64,000 nt of DNA from Elephas maximus indicus (GCF_024166365.1 NC_064819.1:208097293-208161292); one strand, 5' to 3'. Shown: positions 34,965-49,179, numbered from the stretch's first letter. Notes: generated from the sequence alone by a model not told the origin. Program-made: numbers and translations.

Positions 34965-36671
34965 ATGATCCTATACATGGAAAACCCTAAGGAATCCTCC
35001 AGAAAACTACTGAAACTAATAGAAGAGTTTGGAAGAGTCTCAGGTTATAAAATAAACATACAAAAATCACTTGGATTCCTCTACATCAACAAAAAGAACA
35101 CCGAAGAGGAAATAACCAAATCAATACCATTCACAGTAGCCCCCAAGAAGATAAAATACTTAGGAATAAATCTTACCAAGGATGTAAAAGACCTATACAA
35201 AGAAAACTATAAAACTCTGCTACGAGAAATTCAAAAGGACATACTTAAGTGGAAGAACATACCCTGCTCATGGATAGGAAGACTTAACATAGTAAAAATG
35301 TCTATTCTACCAAAAGCCATCTATACATATAACGCACTTCCAATCCAAATACCAATGTCATATTTTAAGGGGATAGAGAAACAAATCACCAATTTCATAT
35401 GGAAGGGAAAGAACCCCCAGATAAACAAAGCATTACTGAAAAAGAAGAAGAAAGTGGGAGGCCTCACTCTACCTGATTTCAGAACCTATTATACAGCTAC
35501 AGTAGTCAAAACAGCCTGGTACTGGTACAACAACAGGCACATAGACCAATGGAACAGAATTGAGAACCCAGATATAAATCCATCCACATATGAGCAGCTG
35601 ATATTTGACAAAGGACGAGTGTCAGTCAACTGGGGAAATGATAGTCTTTTTAACAAATGGTGCTGGCATAACTGGATATCCATTTGCAAAAGAATGAAAT
35701 AGGACCCATACCTCACACCATGCACAAAAACTAACTCCAAGTGGATCAAAGACCTAAACATAAAGACTAAAATGATAAAGATCATGGAAGAAAAAATAGG
35801 GACAACCCTAGGAGCCCTAATACAGGGCATAAACAGAATACAAAACATTACCAAAAATGATGAAGAGAAACCAGATAACTGGGAGCTCCTAAAAATCAAA
35901 CACCTATGCTCATCTAAAGACTTCACCAAAAGAGTAAAAAGACCACCTACAGACTGGGAAAGAATATTCAGCTATGACATCTCAGACCAGCGCCTGATCT
36001 CTAAAATCTACATGATTCTGTCAAAACTCAACCACAAAAAGACAAGCAACCCAATCAAGAAGTGGGCAAAGGATATGAACACACATTTCACTAAAGAAGA
36101 TATTCAGGCAGCCAACAGATACATGAGAAAATGCTCTCGATCATTAGCCATTAGAGAAATGCAAATTAAAACTACGAAGAGATTCCATCTCGCACCAACT
36201 AGACTGGCATTAATCCAAAAAACACAAAATAATAAATGTTGGAGAGGCTGCGGAGAGATTGGAACTCTCATACACTGCTGGTGGGATTGTAAAATGGTAC
36301 AACCACTTTGGAAATCCATCTGGCGTTATCTTAAACAGTTAGAAATAGAACTACCATACAACCCAGAAATCCCACTCCTCGGAATATACCCTAGAGATAC
36401 AAGAGCCTTCACACAAACAGACATAAGCACACCCATGTTTATTGCAGCTCTGTTTACAATAGCAAAAAGCTGGAAGCAACCAAGATGTCCGTCAATGGAT
36501 GAATGGGTAAATAAATTGTGGTATATTCACACAACGGAATACTACGCATCGATAAAGAACAGTGACGAATCTCTGAAACATTTCATAACATGGAGGAATC
36601 TGGAAGACATTATGCTGAGCGAAATGAGTCAGAGGCAAAAGGACAAATATTGTATAAGACCACTATTATAA
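34965..36671 (+). pseudogene. L1 ORF2 C-terminal region, nearly open
   Basis: One frame carries 569 codons with a single internal TAG at 35,700-35,702. The codons on both sides (ICKRMK, then DPYLTPCTK) read as continuous ORF2. The frame also covers the catalytic box FADD just upstream (34,953-34,964). Farther upstream, in the AEKAFDK region near 34,655, one A is missing and the frame shifts. The C-terminal cysteine motif CWRGCGEIGTLIHCWWDC is at 36,237-36,290. The terminal TAA is at 36,669. So few breaks indicate a fairly recent insertion, but it is dead on arrival because of 5' truncation. Confidence 0.93.
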
Positions 36672-36724
36672 GATCTTGAGAAATAGAAAAAAAGGAGAAG
36701 AACATATACTTTTGTGGTTACGAA

Positions 36725-36752
36725 GGGGGGAGGGAGGGAGGGAGGGAGAGGG
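36725..36752 (+). repeat. G-rich tract in L1 3'UTR (potential G-quadruplex)
   Basis: GGGGGGAGGGAGGGAGGGAG-type run with at least five G3 blocks, starting 54 nt after the ORF2 stop. L1 3'UTRs of many mammals carry such polypurine tracts. Confidence 0.9.
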
Positions 36753-37680
36753 TTTTTTATTGATCAATCAGTAGATAAGAACTGCTTTGGGTGAAGGGAA
36801 AGACAACATACAATACAAGGAAGGTCAGCCTAATTGGACTGGACTAAAAGCAAAGAGGTTTCCGGGATAAAATGGAAGCTTCAAAGGTCAGGGGAGCAGG
36901 GGCAGGGGTCTGGGGAACATGGTTTGAGGAGACTTCTAAGTCAACGGGCAAAATAATTCTATTATGAAAACATTCTGCATCCCACTTTGAATCGTGGCAC
37001 CTGGGGTCCTAAATGCCAACAAGCGGCCATCTAAGATACATCAGTTGGTCTCAACCCACCTGGAGCAAAGGCAAAGGAAGAACACCAAGGCCACACGACA
37101 ACTAAGAACCCAAGAGACAGAAAGAGCCACATGAACCAGAGACCTACATTATCCTGAGACCAGAAGAACTAGTTGGTGCCCGGCCACAATTGATGTCTGC
37201 CCTGTTAGGGAGCACAACAGACAACTCCTGAGGGAGCAGGAGGCCAATGGGATACAGACCCCAAATTCTCATAAAAAGACCATACCTAATGATATGAATG
37301 CGACTAGAGGAATCCCAGAGACAATGCTCCCCAGAACTTCTGATGGCACAGGACAGGAACCATCCCTGAAGACAACTCATCAGGCGTGAAAAGGACTGGT
37401 CAGCGGGGGGGAGGGAGATGCTGATGAAGAGTGAGCCAATTAAATTAGGTGGACACTGGAGAGTGTGTTGGCAGCTCTTGACTGGAGGGGGGATGGGAAG
37501 ATAGAGAGAGAGGGAAGATGGCAAAATTGGCATGAAACGAGAGACTGAAACGGCTGACTCAATAGGGGGAGAGCAAGTGGGAGAAGGGAGTATGATGTAT
37601 GTAAACCTACATGTGACAGACTGACTGGAATGGTAAATGTTCACTTGAAGCTTAATAAAAATTAATTATAAATAAATAAA

Positions 37681-37814
37681 TTCCGCAGGAGCTCAGAGCC
37701 CAGAGGAGTAGGAGAAATAAGTCTTTTGCTAATTGGTTAATATCTAACCCTGGCAGGAAAAGAGAAGTGAATACTCAGAATTAAAAGGAAGCACCAACAC
37801 CTAAAAAAAAAAAA
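37681..37814 (+). other. Probable L1 3'-transduced segment
   Basis: About 122 bp of non-L1 sequence (starts TTCCGCAGGAGCTCAGAGCC) followed by a run of 12 A. It lies between the L1 3'UTR and a second L1 3' end, all inside one target-site duplication. It therefore probably derives from the flank of the source L1. Confidence 0.65.
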
Positions 37815-38429
37815 GGAGAATGAAGAACACCAAGGTCACACGATAACTATAAGCCCAAGAGACAGAAAGGGCCACATGAACCAGAGACCTACATCATCCT
37901 GAGACCAGAAGAACTAGTTGGTGCCCGGCCACAATCGATGACTGCCCTGACAGGGAGCACAACAGAGAACCCCTGAGGGAGCAGGAGATCAGTGGGATGC
38001 AGACCCCAAATTCTCATAAAAAGACCATACTTAATGGTCTGACTGAGACTAGAGGAGTCCTGGCGGTCATGGTCCCCAAACCTTCTGTTGGCACAGGACA
38101 GGATTCCCGAAGACAACTCATCAGACATGAAAGGGACTGGACAGTGGGTGGGAGAGAGATGCTGATGAAGAGTGAGCAAATTATATCAGGTGGACCCTTG
38201 AGATTGAGATGGCATCTCCTGTCTGGAGGGGGGATGGGAGGATAGAGTGAGTTGGAAGCTGGCAAAATTGTCACGAAAGGAGAGACTGGAAGGGCTGACT
38301 CATTGGGGGAGAGCAAGTGGGAGTATGAAGTAAGGTGTATATAAACTTATATGTGGCAGTCTGACTTGATTTGTAAACGTTCACTTGAAGCTCAATAAAA
38401 GTTAATAAAAAAAAAAAAGAGGAAAAAAA
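37815..38429 (+). mobile_element. Second L1 3'UTR end, 5'-truncated
   Basis: Repeats the preceding L1 3'UTR from GGAGAATGAAGAACACCAAG to TTCACTTGAAGCTCAATAAA, then two A runs separated by GAGG. The 3' target duplication AAAAAGTCCATGGA follows directly. Confidence 0.93.
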
Positions 38430-38443
38430 AAAAAGTCCATGGA
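38430..38443 (+). repeat. 3' target-site duplication of the young L1 composite
   Basis: AAAAAGTCCATGGA, identical to 34,523-34,536. Its leading As merge with the poly(A) tail. Confidence 0.88.
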
Positions 38444-39504
38444 AATAAAGGGAGTTTCTGCTTTTTAGTGTAAAAAAATAAATAGAATAATGAACATATA
38501 CTGTAGAGGCCTGAAAAAAACAGTCTATGATCATAAAACTTCCCCAGGTGTAAGTTTTAGCGTTGAAATAGTACAACATTTTTGTAAGCAGTTACAGCAA
38601 ATTCTGGCTGTTGGCTCTATAGGCTAAGAATATCTTAAATTGTAGGGCACAGCAGAGCTGATTATTTAATGCAGCTCTTCAGTGAGTCCTTTTGTAAATC
38701 AGCTAGCAATCCCCTAACTTATTTTTGAAATAATACAAAACAGACTCAAGTAAGTGCTATAATAGAGGAATAACAACATGCTTTGGGAATTCAAAGGAAA
38801 TAGTGGCTCATTATCATTTGGGTGGAGGGCAGGAAATTGCAAAATGCTACAACAGGGTGTCTTTTATGTGGGCCTTCAAGGATGGGCAAATCTTAGGAAC
38901 TATTATGTCTTATTTATACAACACATGCTCATAGAAAAATTACAAAATGTAGATCAACAAAAAGAAGAGCTATAATCCCATAAAAACAACCCATAATCCC
39001 ACCACATAGAAAATAAACTGTTATTAACATTGATTTCTTTCTATATGCAGAGACACAAATTATAACAAACATGCAGTAGTCTGACAAGTTGCTCTTAATA
39101 TGTGAGGAACATCTTTACACCTTTCTGGTATTTATTTTCAGGTGATAATATCTCTTTATATGTATACATCTTAATTTACAGGCCAGTTATTTTGTGGGCA
39201 TTTTTAATATCCAATTGTTTATTATAGACAATGTTGTGTTAAAATATCTTTCAATAATATATATCTTTGAGTATAATACTTAGCAGATTATATCTTTGTG
39301 TACTCATCAGATTATTTCTTCGAAGGAAATTTCTAGAAAAGGAATTGCTGACATATACTGTTTTCTCTATAATCTACAGCTCTTTTTGAGCATATAACCT
39401 TCTTGACTGTACTTCTCTGTCCAGCTATTGCACTGATTTCTTTGATCCCTTTTCAAGTAAATAATTTGAGTTATTTATATTCATTTTCTCTAGTTCATCC
39501 CTTT
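38444..39504. other. Intergenic; decayed interspersed repeat around 38,980-39,340
   Basis: CATAATCCCACCACATAGAA, TTGTTTATTATAGACAATG and AAGGAATTGCTGACA resemble a known ancient mammalian repeat 3' region, class not assignable by eye. The remainder shows nothing. Confidence 0.45.
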
Positions 39505-40800
39505 CTTTCCTAAAGCCATTCCAATCAGGGTTTCTCCCAACCACGCCACCAAAACTCCTCTGCCCAAATAACCAATGATCCCTCTACTCCCTCCGCATTC
39601 TAAGAGTCAATCTCTGTTCCTTGATCATGTTCCTTGATCACACGGTGGCTTTTGAGATAGATGGTCATTCCTCCTTAGCAACATTTTCTTCATTTGGATT
39701 CTAGTACCCCATGCTCTTGGATTCTCTCCTACCTCACTGGTAACTCACTCTGTCTCCTCATCCTAACCATACTAATTTGCTCGGTTATCTCATTAACTAT
39801 CGTAACTTTAAACACCATCTCCCTACCAGTGATTCCCAACTAATATCTCTAATCTCGCACTCTCCTCTCAACTCCAAACTCCAATACACAAACTCATGCA
39901 CATGGCAAACTTACCACGTCCAAAACTAATCTTCACTCCTCCTCCTTAAAAATAAACAACAAAAACTCTGCCCCTCCCATAGCCTTCCCTCCCTGTAATG
40001 ACAAAGGCCATCCTTCCAGTTATTCAAGCCTAAAACTTTGAAATCATTCTTGATTTTTCTTTCTCTTATGCCACCTCCAATTCCAAGAATCCTGCTGGCT
40101 CTAGCCATAAAGTATATCTAGAATCTAGACTCTCACCACCTCCACTGCTACTATTCTGTTCCATTATTTCTCCCCTGGATTATTAAAAGGGCCTCTAACT
40201 TGTCTCCCTGCTTTTGCCCTTAATCCTTGTATCTATTTCCAACAGCAGCCAGAGTGATCCTTTCGGATTGGAAGTCAGATCTTGTCTTTTCTCTGCTCAA
40301 AACTCTGTAATGGCACCTCCATTTCACTAAGGAGTAAAAGCCAGAATCTTAAAATGTTCTATAAACCCTGCACTCTATGTCACCCTCCCAAACCCCACAC
40401 GTCTTCTCTGACCTAATCTACTTCTCTCCTGGTTCTCTGCTCCAGCCACACTGACCTACTAGCCATTCCTTGAATTTACCAGGCATGTACCAGCCACAGG
40501 GCATTTGCACTGACCGTTCTCTGGGTCTGGAGTTCTCCTTCCCTCAAATATATTTATCACTCTTTCATCTCCTTCAGGTCTTGGCTCAAATATCTCTTTC
40601 TCTATAAGGCCCTAATTGATTTCCATCTTGAAAAGTACTCAGCACTTCAGCATTCACTTTGCCCCACTGTGCTATTTCTCCACAGCATTTATCACCTTTT
40701 AATACATTCTTTAGTTTTTTGTGTGTAATTCATTTCTCTTAGTCACCGAAAATGTATCCATAAAAGCAGGGATTTTTGTGGTGATTTACTCACTGCCGGG
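39505..40800 (+). mobile_element. LINE2 (L2) 3' region
   Basis: CAGCAGCCAGAGTGATCCTT, TCTGCTCCAGCCACACTGAC, GGGCATTTGCACTGACCGTT and CTTCAGGTCTTGGCTCAAAT match the L2 3' consensus in order over about 1.3 kb. All frames are decayed, as expected for an element older than the placental radiation. It is unusually long for an L2 remnant. Confidence 0.9.
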
Positions 40801-40874
40801 GGAAGATCAATATTACAGATGCATATTTAATGCTTCTGATCCAGACTTGTACTTTGATACTCATTAAATGAAGG

Positions 40875-41369
40875 TGTCATGGATTGAATTGTGTCCCCCC
40901 AAAAATATGTGTATCAATTTGGCTGGACCATGATTCCCAGTATTGTGTGATCGTCCACCATTTTTCACATGTGTTCTAAATCCTATCACTATGATGTTAA
41001 TGACATGGGTTAGAAGCTGTTATAATGATGAGATCTACAAGATTAGATTGTGTTTTAAGCCAATCTCTTTTGAAATATAAAAGAGAGAAGCCAGCAGAGG
41101 GACAGGTCCTTATACCACCAAAAAAGCAGTGCCGGGAGCAGAGCATGTCTTTTGGACCTGGGGTTCTTGCATGGAGAAGCTCTTAGTCCAGGAGAAGACT
41201 GCTGAGAAGGACCTTCCTCCAGAGCCAACAGAGAGGGAAAGCCTTCCCCTGGAGCTGACAGCCTGAATTTGGACTTCTAGCCTACTACACTGTGAGAAAA
41301 TAAATTTCTCTTTGTTAAAGCCATCCACTTGTGGTATTTCTGTTACAGCAGCACTAGATGACTAAGACA
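40875..41369 (+). mobile_element. Solo LTR fossil, ERVL-MaLR (MLT1-like)
   Basis: TGTCATGGATTGAATTGTGT start and ACTAAGACA end, flanked by AAGG on both sides. GTGAGAAAATAAATTTCTCT near the 3' end is the poly(A) signal region. Same family as 27,639. Solo and broken. Confidence 0.8.
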
Positions 41370-43040
<1,671 letters not shown>

Positions 43041-44804
43041 TAGTGGCAACATTTTGCATTTGCATCTTGCAACATACAAATTCACTTACAGGCATGGTCT
43101 AAGGAATTAACTTGAAATTTTGTATTTTTTTTTTTTTTAACAATGTAAGGAGTAAATGCAAGTAAAACTTGTCAAAAATATATTCTAAGGTTCAAAGAAT
43201 GCCTAAAGGTAAAAAAAAAAAAGGTAGGAGTCAACAAATTTTGTATGCCTTTTTGTTACAGCTTTGTCCTTTGCTCAGTTAAAATTTGCTCAGTTAGCAA
43301 TATCTATATTCCCTTTGGTTCTCAGAATAGTGTAATGACCACTGTTTTTAAGAGTTAAGAGTAAACCAAGTATCTCACTTCAGTGAAGCTAGCAGGAGGG
43401 TTAAGGAGGATTCATTTCTACAAAACGTAGCGGCTGCTTTGCCTTGTCTGGCAAATCACCAGAGAAATCTCTATCTAGGCAGCATTAAGACAAAATATTT
43501 GTAGGAACCTAAAAAAACAGAATTGACACTATAATCAGAATGGAAATGAGTAATATCACAGGCCACACAAGGAAGAGGAAAACAAACTTATTTTCTTGTT
43601 TTCAGGAAAATCACCTGGTGAGATTGGTATTTAAGCTCTCCAAAGCCACCTTTTACAGAAAAACGCACATACATATTTAATGATACATATCTTTCAGCAG
43701 TTATACCATGAACTGCAATTTCCTTGAAATATTCCCTGAACAACAAAGCCCTTGAGTCAATAAAAGGCACATCAGAAAAAAAACAGTTACTACACTACTT
43801 TGAGAAAAGTAAACAAATTAGAACATTTAACTATAAAACTAAAGATAACATTTCCACATCAAAAAATTCCAAACACTTTTTAACTGATATACCATGAAAC
43901 ATTAAATAAGCAAATTAAGGATACCATAATAAATTTGTTCTATAACTCTGTACATTTAACTGGAAAACAAGAAGAGTTCTTTATCTCAAGAAATTATCAT
44001 AATCTGCTGTATTAGATAAAACTTTCTAGTGTCACTCGATGCTTGGACAAAGGCAATACTGACTATAAGAGAGGGTTATGCCCTATTTTGTCTCCCACAT
44101 TTTTGCAACAAATACTGACAGTACCATAAGTGGTATAAACATAAGTGATAGAACCTATTGTGTACAACCTTTTAAATAGAACATGACCTACCGTGTATAT
44201 TCCATGCACATTGAATCTACAGGGCGTAAGAGAATTTCAGTCTAATGCTCACAACTGATCAGAAACGATAATTTTCCTATTATAGCTAGAGAATGAAGAA
44301 GAAAAATAAGTTATACAAAATGGTCTATGTTTATGAAGGTCGAAGAGTGATGGTTTTAGGTACTGAAATAATAGCTTTAACATATTTAATGATCCATCTG
44401 GAGGAGGAAAATAAATCACAGTTACATTTCCTTTTGACTCCAACTCTTAATAAGTGTAATAAATTCACTTCTGAGTTCATCTACTCTTATACCTTTTGTA
44501 ATTAAATTACCTTATAACATCACCAAAGATATTTACGTGAACAATTCTGTTAAACTAGGTTATGTGCGAGAAAACAGAAAGAATCCATAGCCTAGAAATA
44601 TAACCTAAAAAAACACACACAAAATATGTTAATGTTACTAAAATATTTTTTATGAGAATACATAGATTAAAATTAAAATTTAGTAATGCCAGGTTTATCA
44701 TCGCTATATTTTCCAGGCTTACACTTGATCAATAACTTTGTTTCCTCTGGTTATCTTTAATAATTTATTTTCTAGTGAATTTGACTGTTTGATACCCTGA
44801 GATA

Positions 44805-45030
44805 CAAATATATAAATACCTATTATTCACCAAGTATTTTACACATATTAATTCATTGAATTTCCATGCTAACCTTCCAAGTAGTTGGTATTATTTCCAT
44901 TTGATAGAAGAGAAAACCTAGGCTCAGGAGGTGGTAAGCTCATGTAACTATCAGAAGGTCGTACTAGAATTCAAAGCCACAGCTATCAAACTCCCAAAGA
45001 CAACAGTCTGCTTTCCCAAAACACTTTAAT
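44805..45030 (-). mobile_element. MIR
   Basis: Reverse-strand MIR: ATTAATTCATTGAATTTCCA, GAGAAAACCTAGGCTCAGGA, GTACTAGAATTCAAAGCCA. Confidence 0.75.
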
Positions 45031-45860
45031 TTTTTGCATTTTAAGCTAAAATATCTTAACGCATATCTTACCAGGGGCAAAATATATGGCAGTATAAATA
45101 TTAAATAAACCCTGTAATTTTGAGTCAAAATAGCACACATAGTTGTAAACTCTTTATAGAGTATAAAGGAATATACAAGCCATGCTACATAAGCCTGTCT
45201 CTTAAGAGGTCACGGTCAGCAAAACATTTGTCCTTTCCAACAAAATTGAGGTGAGAACCTCAGTTCTCATTGTTGAATTCTAAGTTTATTTTAAATATGA
45301 GCTTGATTTTTTTTGTTTGTAGTAAACACAGTTATAATTTTTTCTTTTTCTTCATAGTAGTGGATGCTAACAATTATATTTGTTACTGGATGCTTTATAT
45401 AATGGAGAAATTTTTTAATTCTTCATTATTTCTTAGTAGCTTTATTAAAAGCAATGTCTACACAATTCAAAACAGTATTTTTTTCAGGCTGCTTTTCTGT
45501 CTTGCTGTTGAAGCATCATTTCATATCTAGCATATTATTTACTCTATCAGGAGCCATTATTATTTTTTTGAGCTTATACTTTTAAATTGTCTAAGAATTC
45601 ACGTACAGTTTTCTTTAAAAAGTTCAAAATGTTCTATATTTATGCTATAAACACTGCAAAGAAACTTAAGGAATCTTAAACTCATTTACCATGTCAGCCA
45701 TTAAATCAGAATTTGAATATTATTTATATGTGATATGAACATATAACAATGTAAGATTTTGTTTCATAATTAAAGAACTTAAGTCCCATATGATCCATTT
45801 GTGACAATAAAACATTGGTCTAAACAGCTCATGGGATTCGTTTTCTTGGTTTGGAGGTTT

Positions 45861-46028
45861 TTGTTGTTGTTCTTTAGGTGACATTGAGTCAATTCTGACT
45901 CTTAGTGACCCTATGCACAACAGAACGAAACACTGCCTGGTCCTGTACCATCCTCACAATTGTTGCTGTGTTTAAGCCCATTGTTGCAGCCACTGTGTCA
46001 ATCCATCTCATTGAGGGTCTTCCTCTTT
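45861..46028 (-). mobile_element. RTE 3' end fragment
   Basis: TTGTTGTTGTTCTTTAGG tail complement, CCCTATGCACAACAGAACGA, ending GAGGGTCTTCCTCTTT where L1 sequence begins abruptly. Confidence 0.9.
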
Positions 46029-46717
46029 AGTTTTGAGGGACATCCCAACTGGCCTAATATTGTTTCTCAGTACTTCTGTCTACCTCCTAGCTTGTAAGAT
46101 AGTACCTAGGTTAAAAGTTAGCAAGCGGCCATCCAAGGTACAACACTAGGTCTCGATTCACCTGAAGCAATAGAGGAACAAGTATAGTGAGGAAATGGAG
46201 GAGGAGATGATTGTGTGTCTGGTTACCTCCATGGACAACTACCTCTTTTGCCATGAGAACAGAAGAACGAGATGGTGGCCAGCTACCATTACTGATCATT
46301 TTGATCCAAGATTCTACAGGAGAATCCTGATCAAAAGGGGAAAGGATGAGGAACAGAATTTTAATTTCTCCATGGAAGCCAGACTCTCTGGAGCCATTGA
46401 AGCTGGGTGAACCCCTGAAACTATCACCCTGAGATCATCTTTAAACTTTAAACCTTAAATTAAGCCTTCCTTGAAGGCTTCTTTGAACCAAAAAATAGTT
46501 TATTTTTAATAAGTATATCTACTTTAAACACTGTGCTCCTTTAAAGAACTATCTCTGGGATCAAACTGACAAGAGCAACTCAAAAGCTAGATGAGAGGCT
46601 TAGGGGACAGGGAGACTAGGTCAATGATGATAGAACAATTCAGAGAACAATGGTAAGAATGTTTGCACAACTTGAAAGTAATCAATGTCAATGAGTTGTA
46701 CATACAGAAACTGTTGT
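46029..46717 (+). mobile_element. L1 3'UTR fragment, older subfamily, both ends cut
   Basis: AAGCGGCCATCCAAGGTACA, GAGCCATTGAAGCTGGGTGA, CACTGTGCTCCTTTAAAGAA. The body matches the 3'UTRs at 18.9 and 23-24 kb. It stops at CAGAAACTGTTG, short of the usual poly(A) end, so it did not arrive as a normal 3'-anchored insertion or was later rearranged. Confidence 0.85.
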
Positions 46718-46802
46718 AATGTCACCTAAAGAACAACAACAAAAACTCCAAACCAAGAAAACAAATCCCACGAGCTGTAATGGTATTATGACTGTATATT
46801 TT

Positions 46803-46842
46803 CACACACACAAATATATATATATATATACACATATATATA
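46803..46842. repeat. CA/TA microsatellite
   Basis: CACACACACA, then ATATATATATAT, then CACATATATATA. Confidence 0.93.
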
Positions 46843-47088
46843 GGTCTGATTCTAAATATAACAAATAAATAGTAAGAGTTCCCATTCAAAAAGTGAATGG
46901 TGGATCTACTAAAATTTATTCTCATATTTTACTTTGGTGGAAATATTATAGGATATCAGCAATGGGTACTTTTTGAGATTTTGAAGTCACACTTTACTAA
47001 GCAAATTCACTTTATTACAGGAGGCTCACACTCATTTGCAAAAGTGAGTGATTAGAGTGATTTTAGGGCAAGTAATAATGTAAAAATA

Positions 47089-47281
47089 TCCCTGGGTAGC
47101 ACAAATGGTTTATGCACAACTATTTGGGACTAACGTAAAGGCTGGTGGTTTGAACCCACCCAGCAGTACCACAAAAGAAAGGCCTGGCAATCTGCTTCTG
47201 TAAAGATTACAGCCGAGAAAACTCCATAGAGTAGTTTTACTCTGTAACATATGCAGTCAACAGCAAGGAATGGTAATGGTG
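47089..47281 (+). mobile_element. AfroSINE (long internal variant)
   Basis: TCCCTGGGTAGCACAAATGG head, AAAGGCCTGGCAATCTGCTT internal, AGTAGTTTTACTCTGTAAC. It ends 90 bp before SMIM28 exon 2. Confidence 0.85.
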
Positions 47282-47347
47282 AGAAGGACAAAGGATGAAG
47301 AAAGAGAACTTCAGGCCTTAGAAATGCAGGGGCCTTCTGACTCCTGA

Positions 47348-47758
<411 letters not shown>

Positions 47759-48350
47759 ACTGCTCTTAGAAACCATGTAAAACACAGATCTCAGCCCTCA
47801 GTCGAGCCACATGAGAAGGGGGAAAAGGCATGGACACCTGAAAGCCACTATTCATTGGCTGACTTCTAGATGGATGGGACACTTTAGGTGAGGGGAGGGG
47901 GGACCAACTTGATAAATGTCAATTTCTTTAACCCATTTCAAATTCTTTAGGGAAAAGTTCTCCACATTTTTCTAAAAATGACTGGGCTCTTCTAAAATGC
48001 ATCACACCCCTCAGAAAAATAGGAAAATTCTACGTGCGCTGAGAAAAAAGTTAGAATTACTAGTGAGCATAGAAACTAGCTCTGAAAAGAAAGAAAAAAG
48101 AAAATGCTAGACAAGCCAAAGGTAATTGCGTTTGTCACCAAATAAAACCAGTTTTTCAGGACATCATTGTTTTACTCTTATGTGAGCGCTTCAATACATA
48201 GAAAGTTCTAGAAGGAGGAAAAGATCACTTCTGAGCGGCAGTGATCAACTGTTGTGTTACAAATAATGGTGAATTATGTTTCAATATTAATAATGAAAGT
48301 ACACACATCTACATTTTACTTAAAAAAAAATAAAGCATCTCCAAAGTTAT
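47759..48350 (+). other. Probable SMIM28 3'UTR
   Basis: Single-copy sequence after the stop up to the AATAAA at 48,329-48,334. The end is inferred. Confidence 0.5.
48329..48334 (+). terminator. Candidate SMIM28 poly(A) signal
   Basis: AATAAA about 570 nt after the stop, followed at 20-30 nt by T-rich GTTATCTCCTTTGTATGT. An earlier AATAAA sits near 48,141. Confidence 0.45.
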
Positions 48351-48609
48351 CTCCTTTGTATGTCGCTCTTGCTCACTTATCTTCTGATTTGCCTCCTTGA
48401 ATGCGAGAGGGATTTGGCTTAGTTAGGTGGGAATGCCTTGCACTAGAATGTCATGGGTCACATATGCTGTGGCAAAAGACAGAGTTGTGGCTATAATACA
48501 TTATCTTGGGTGATGCTATGACTGAATTTGTGGCCTTCACCAAGCAACAGTAACAGAGCAGAAATCAGTTCAACACTGGAAAACAGAGCTGAAAATGTTG
48601 GATCACATG

Positions 48610-48800
48610 GTGAAGAGAATCATAGATTAGCTGCAACAGGACCTTGGAAAACAACATAGTTCAAACTCTTGCTTTACAGGTGCGTAATCTAGAGTTCAGA
48701 CAGGCTGACTAACTTGCCCAATGTCACACACCTCATAAGAGGCAGAACTGGGACCAGGAGCCTGCCTTCCCTGTCCCGGGCTGGAACACTTCCACTGCAA
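48610..48800 (-). mobile_element. MIR fragment
   Basis: Reverse strand: CTTGCTTTACAGGTGCGTAA, CTAACTTGCCCAATGTCACA, GGCAGAACTGGGACCAGGAG. Confidence 0.6.
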
Positions 48801-48973
48801 GAGATGTTCTCCCAAGAAAATTGCAAATGTGAAATTTCAGCCCAAGCTCCTGATGGGGGTCAAGGATCTCAGCAGAAGGAGTATGCTTGAGTTTGGAATT
48901 GACACAAATCTTTGTCAGTGATTTTCAAGTGGGGAGGTAGAGCTGGGTCACATACCACCTGGGGGAAAAAAAA

Positions 48974-49179
48974 GTCTAGTTGCCATTGAGTCAGTTCCAA
49001 CTCATGGTGACCCTACATGTGTTGGAGTAGAGCTGAGCTCCATAGGATTTTCAAGGCTGTGACCTTTTAGAAGTAGATTGCCAGCTCTTTCTTCCAAGGT
49101 GTCCCTGGGTGAACTCAAACCTTCAACCTGTCAGTTAGTAGCACAGTGCAGTTAACCGTGTGCACCACCCAGGGACTCC
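48974..49179 (-). mobile_element. AfroSINE (long internal variant)
   Basis: TTGCCATTGAGTCAGTTCCA tail complement, TTGCCAGCTCTTTCTTCCAA, CACCACCCAGGGACTCC head complement. Confidence 0.93.

Larger units (their letters stand above)
34537..37680 (+). mobile_element. Young elephant-type L1, 5'-truncated
   Basis: Contains ORF2 from the region before the RT catalytic box ([12 protein letters not shown]) to its end, then a roughly 1 kb 3'UTR with a G-rich tract at 36,725-36,752 and an end TTCACTTGAAGCTTAATAAA. The 5'UTR, ORF1 and the endonuclease are absent. It shares its target-site duplication with the material up to 38,429. Confidence 0.95.
45824..46778. repeat. Inverted repeat (about 61 bp) bracketing an RTE/L1 composite
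   Basis: Left arm 45,824-45,885 (begins ACAGCTCATGGGATTCG) and right arm 46,718-46,778 are reverse complements apart from two substitutions and one 1-base gap. Each arm holds about 37 bp of flanking sequence plus the start of an RTE tail (GTTGTTGTTCTTTAGGTGAC). The interior holds the RTE piece and an L1 3'UTR piece. Confidence 0.93.

Noticed and set aside
45824-46778. TIR DNA transposon with 61-bp termini
   Set aside because: The arms consist of flank plus RTE tail and the interior is LINE debris; no transposase and no target duplication.
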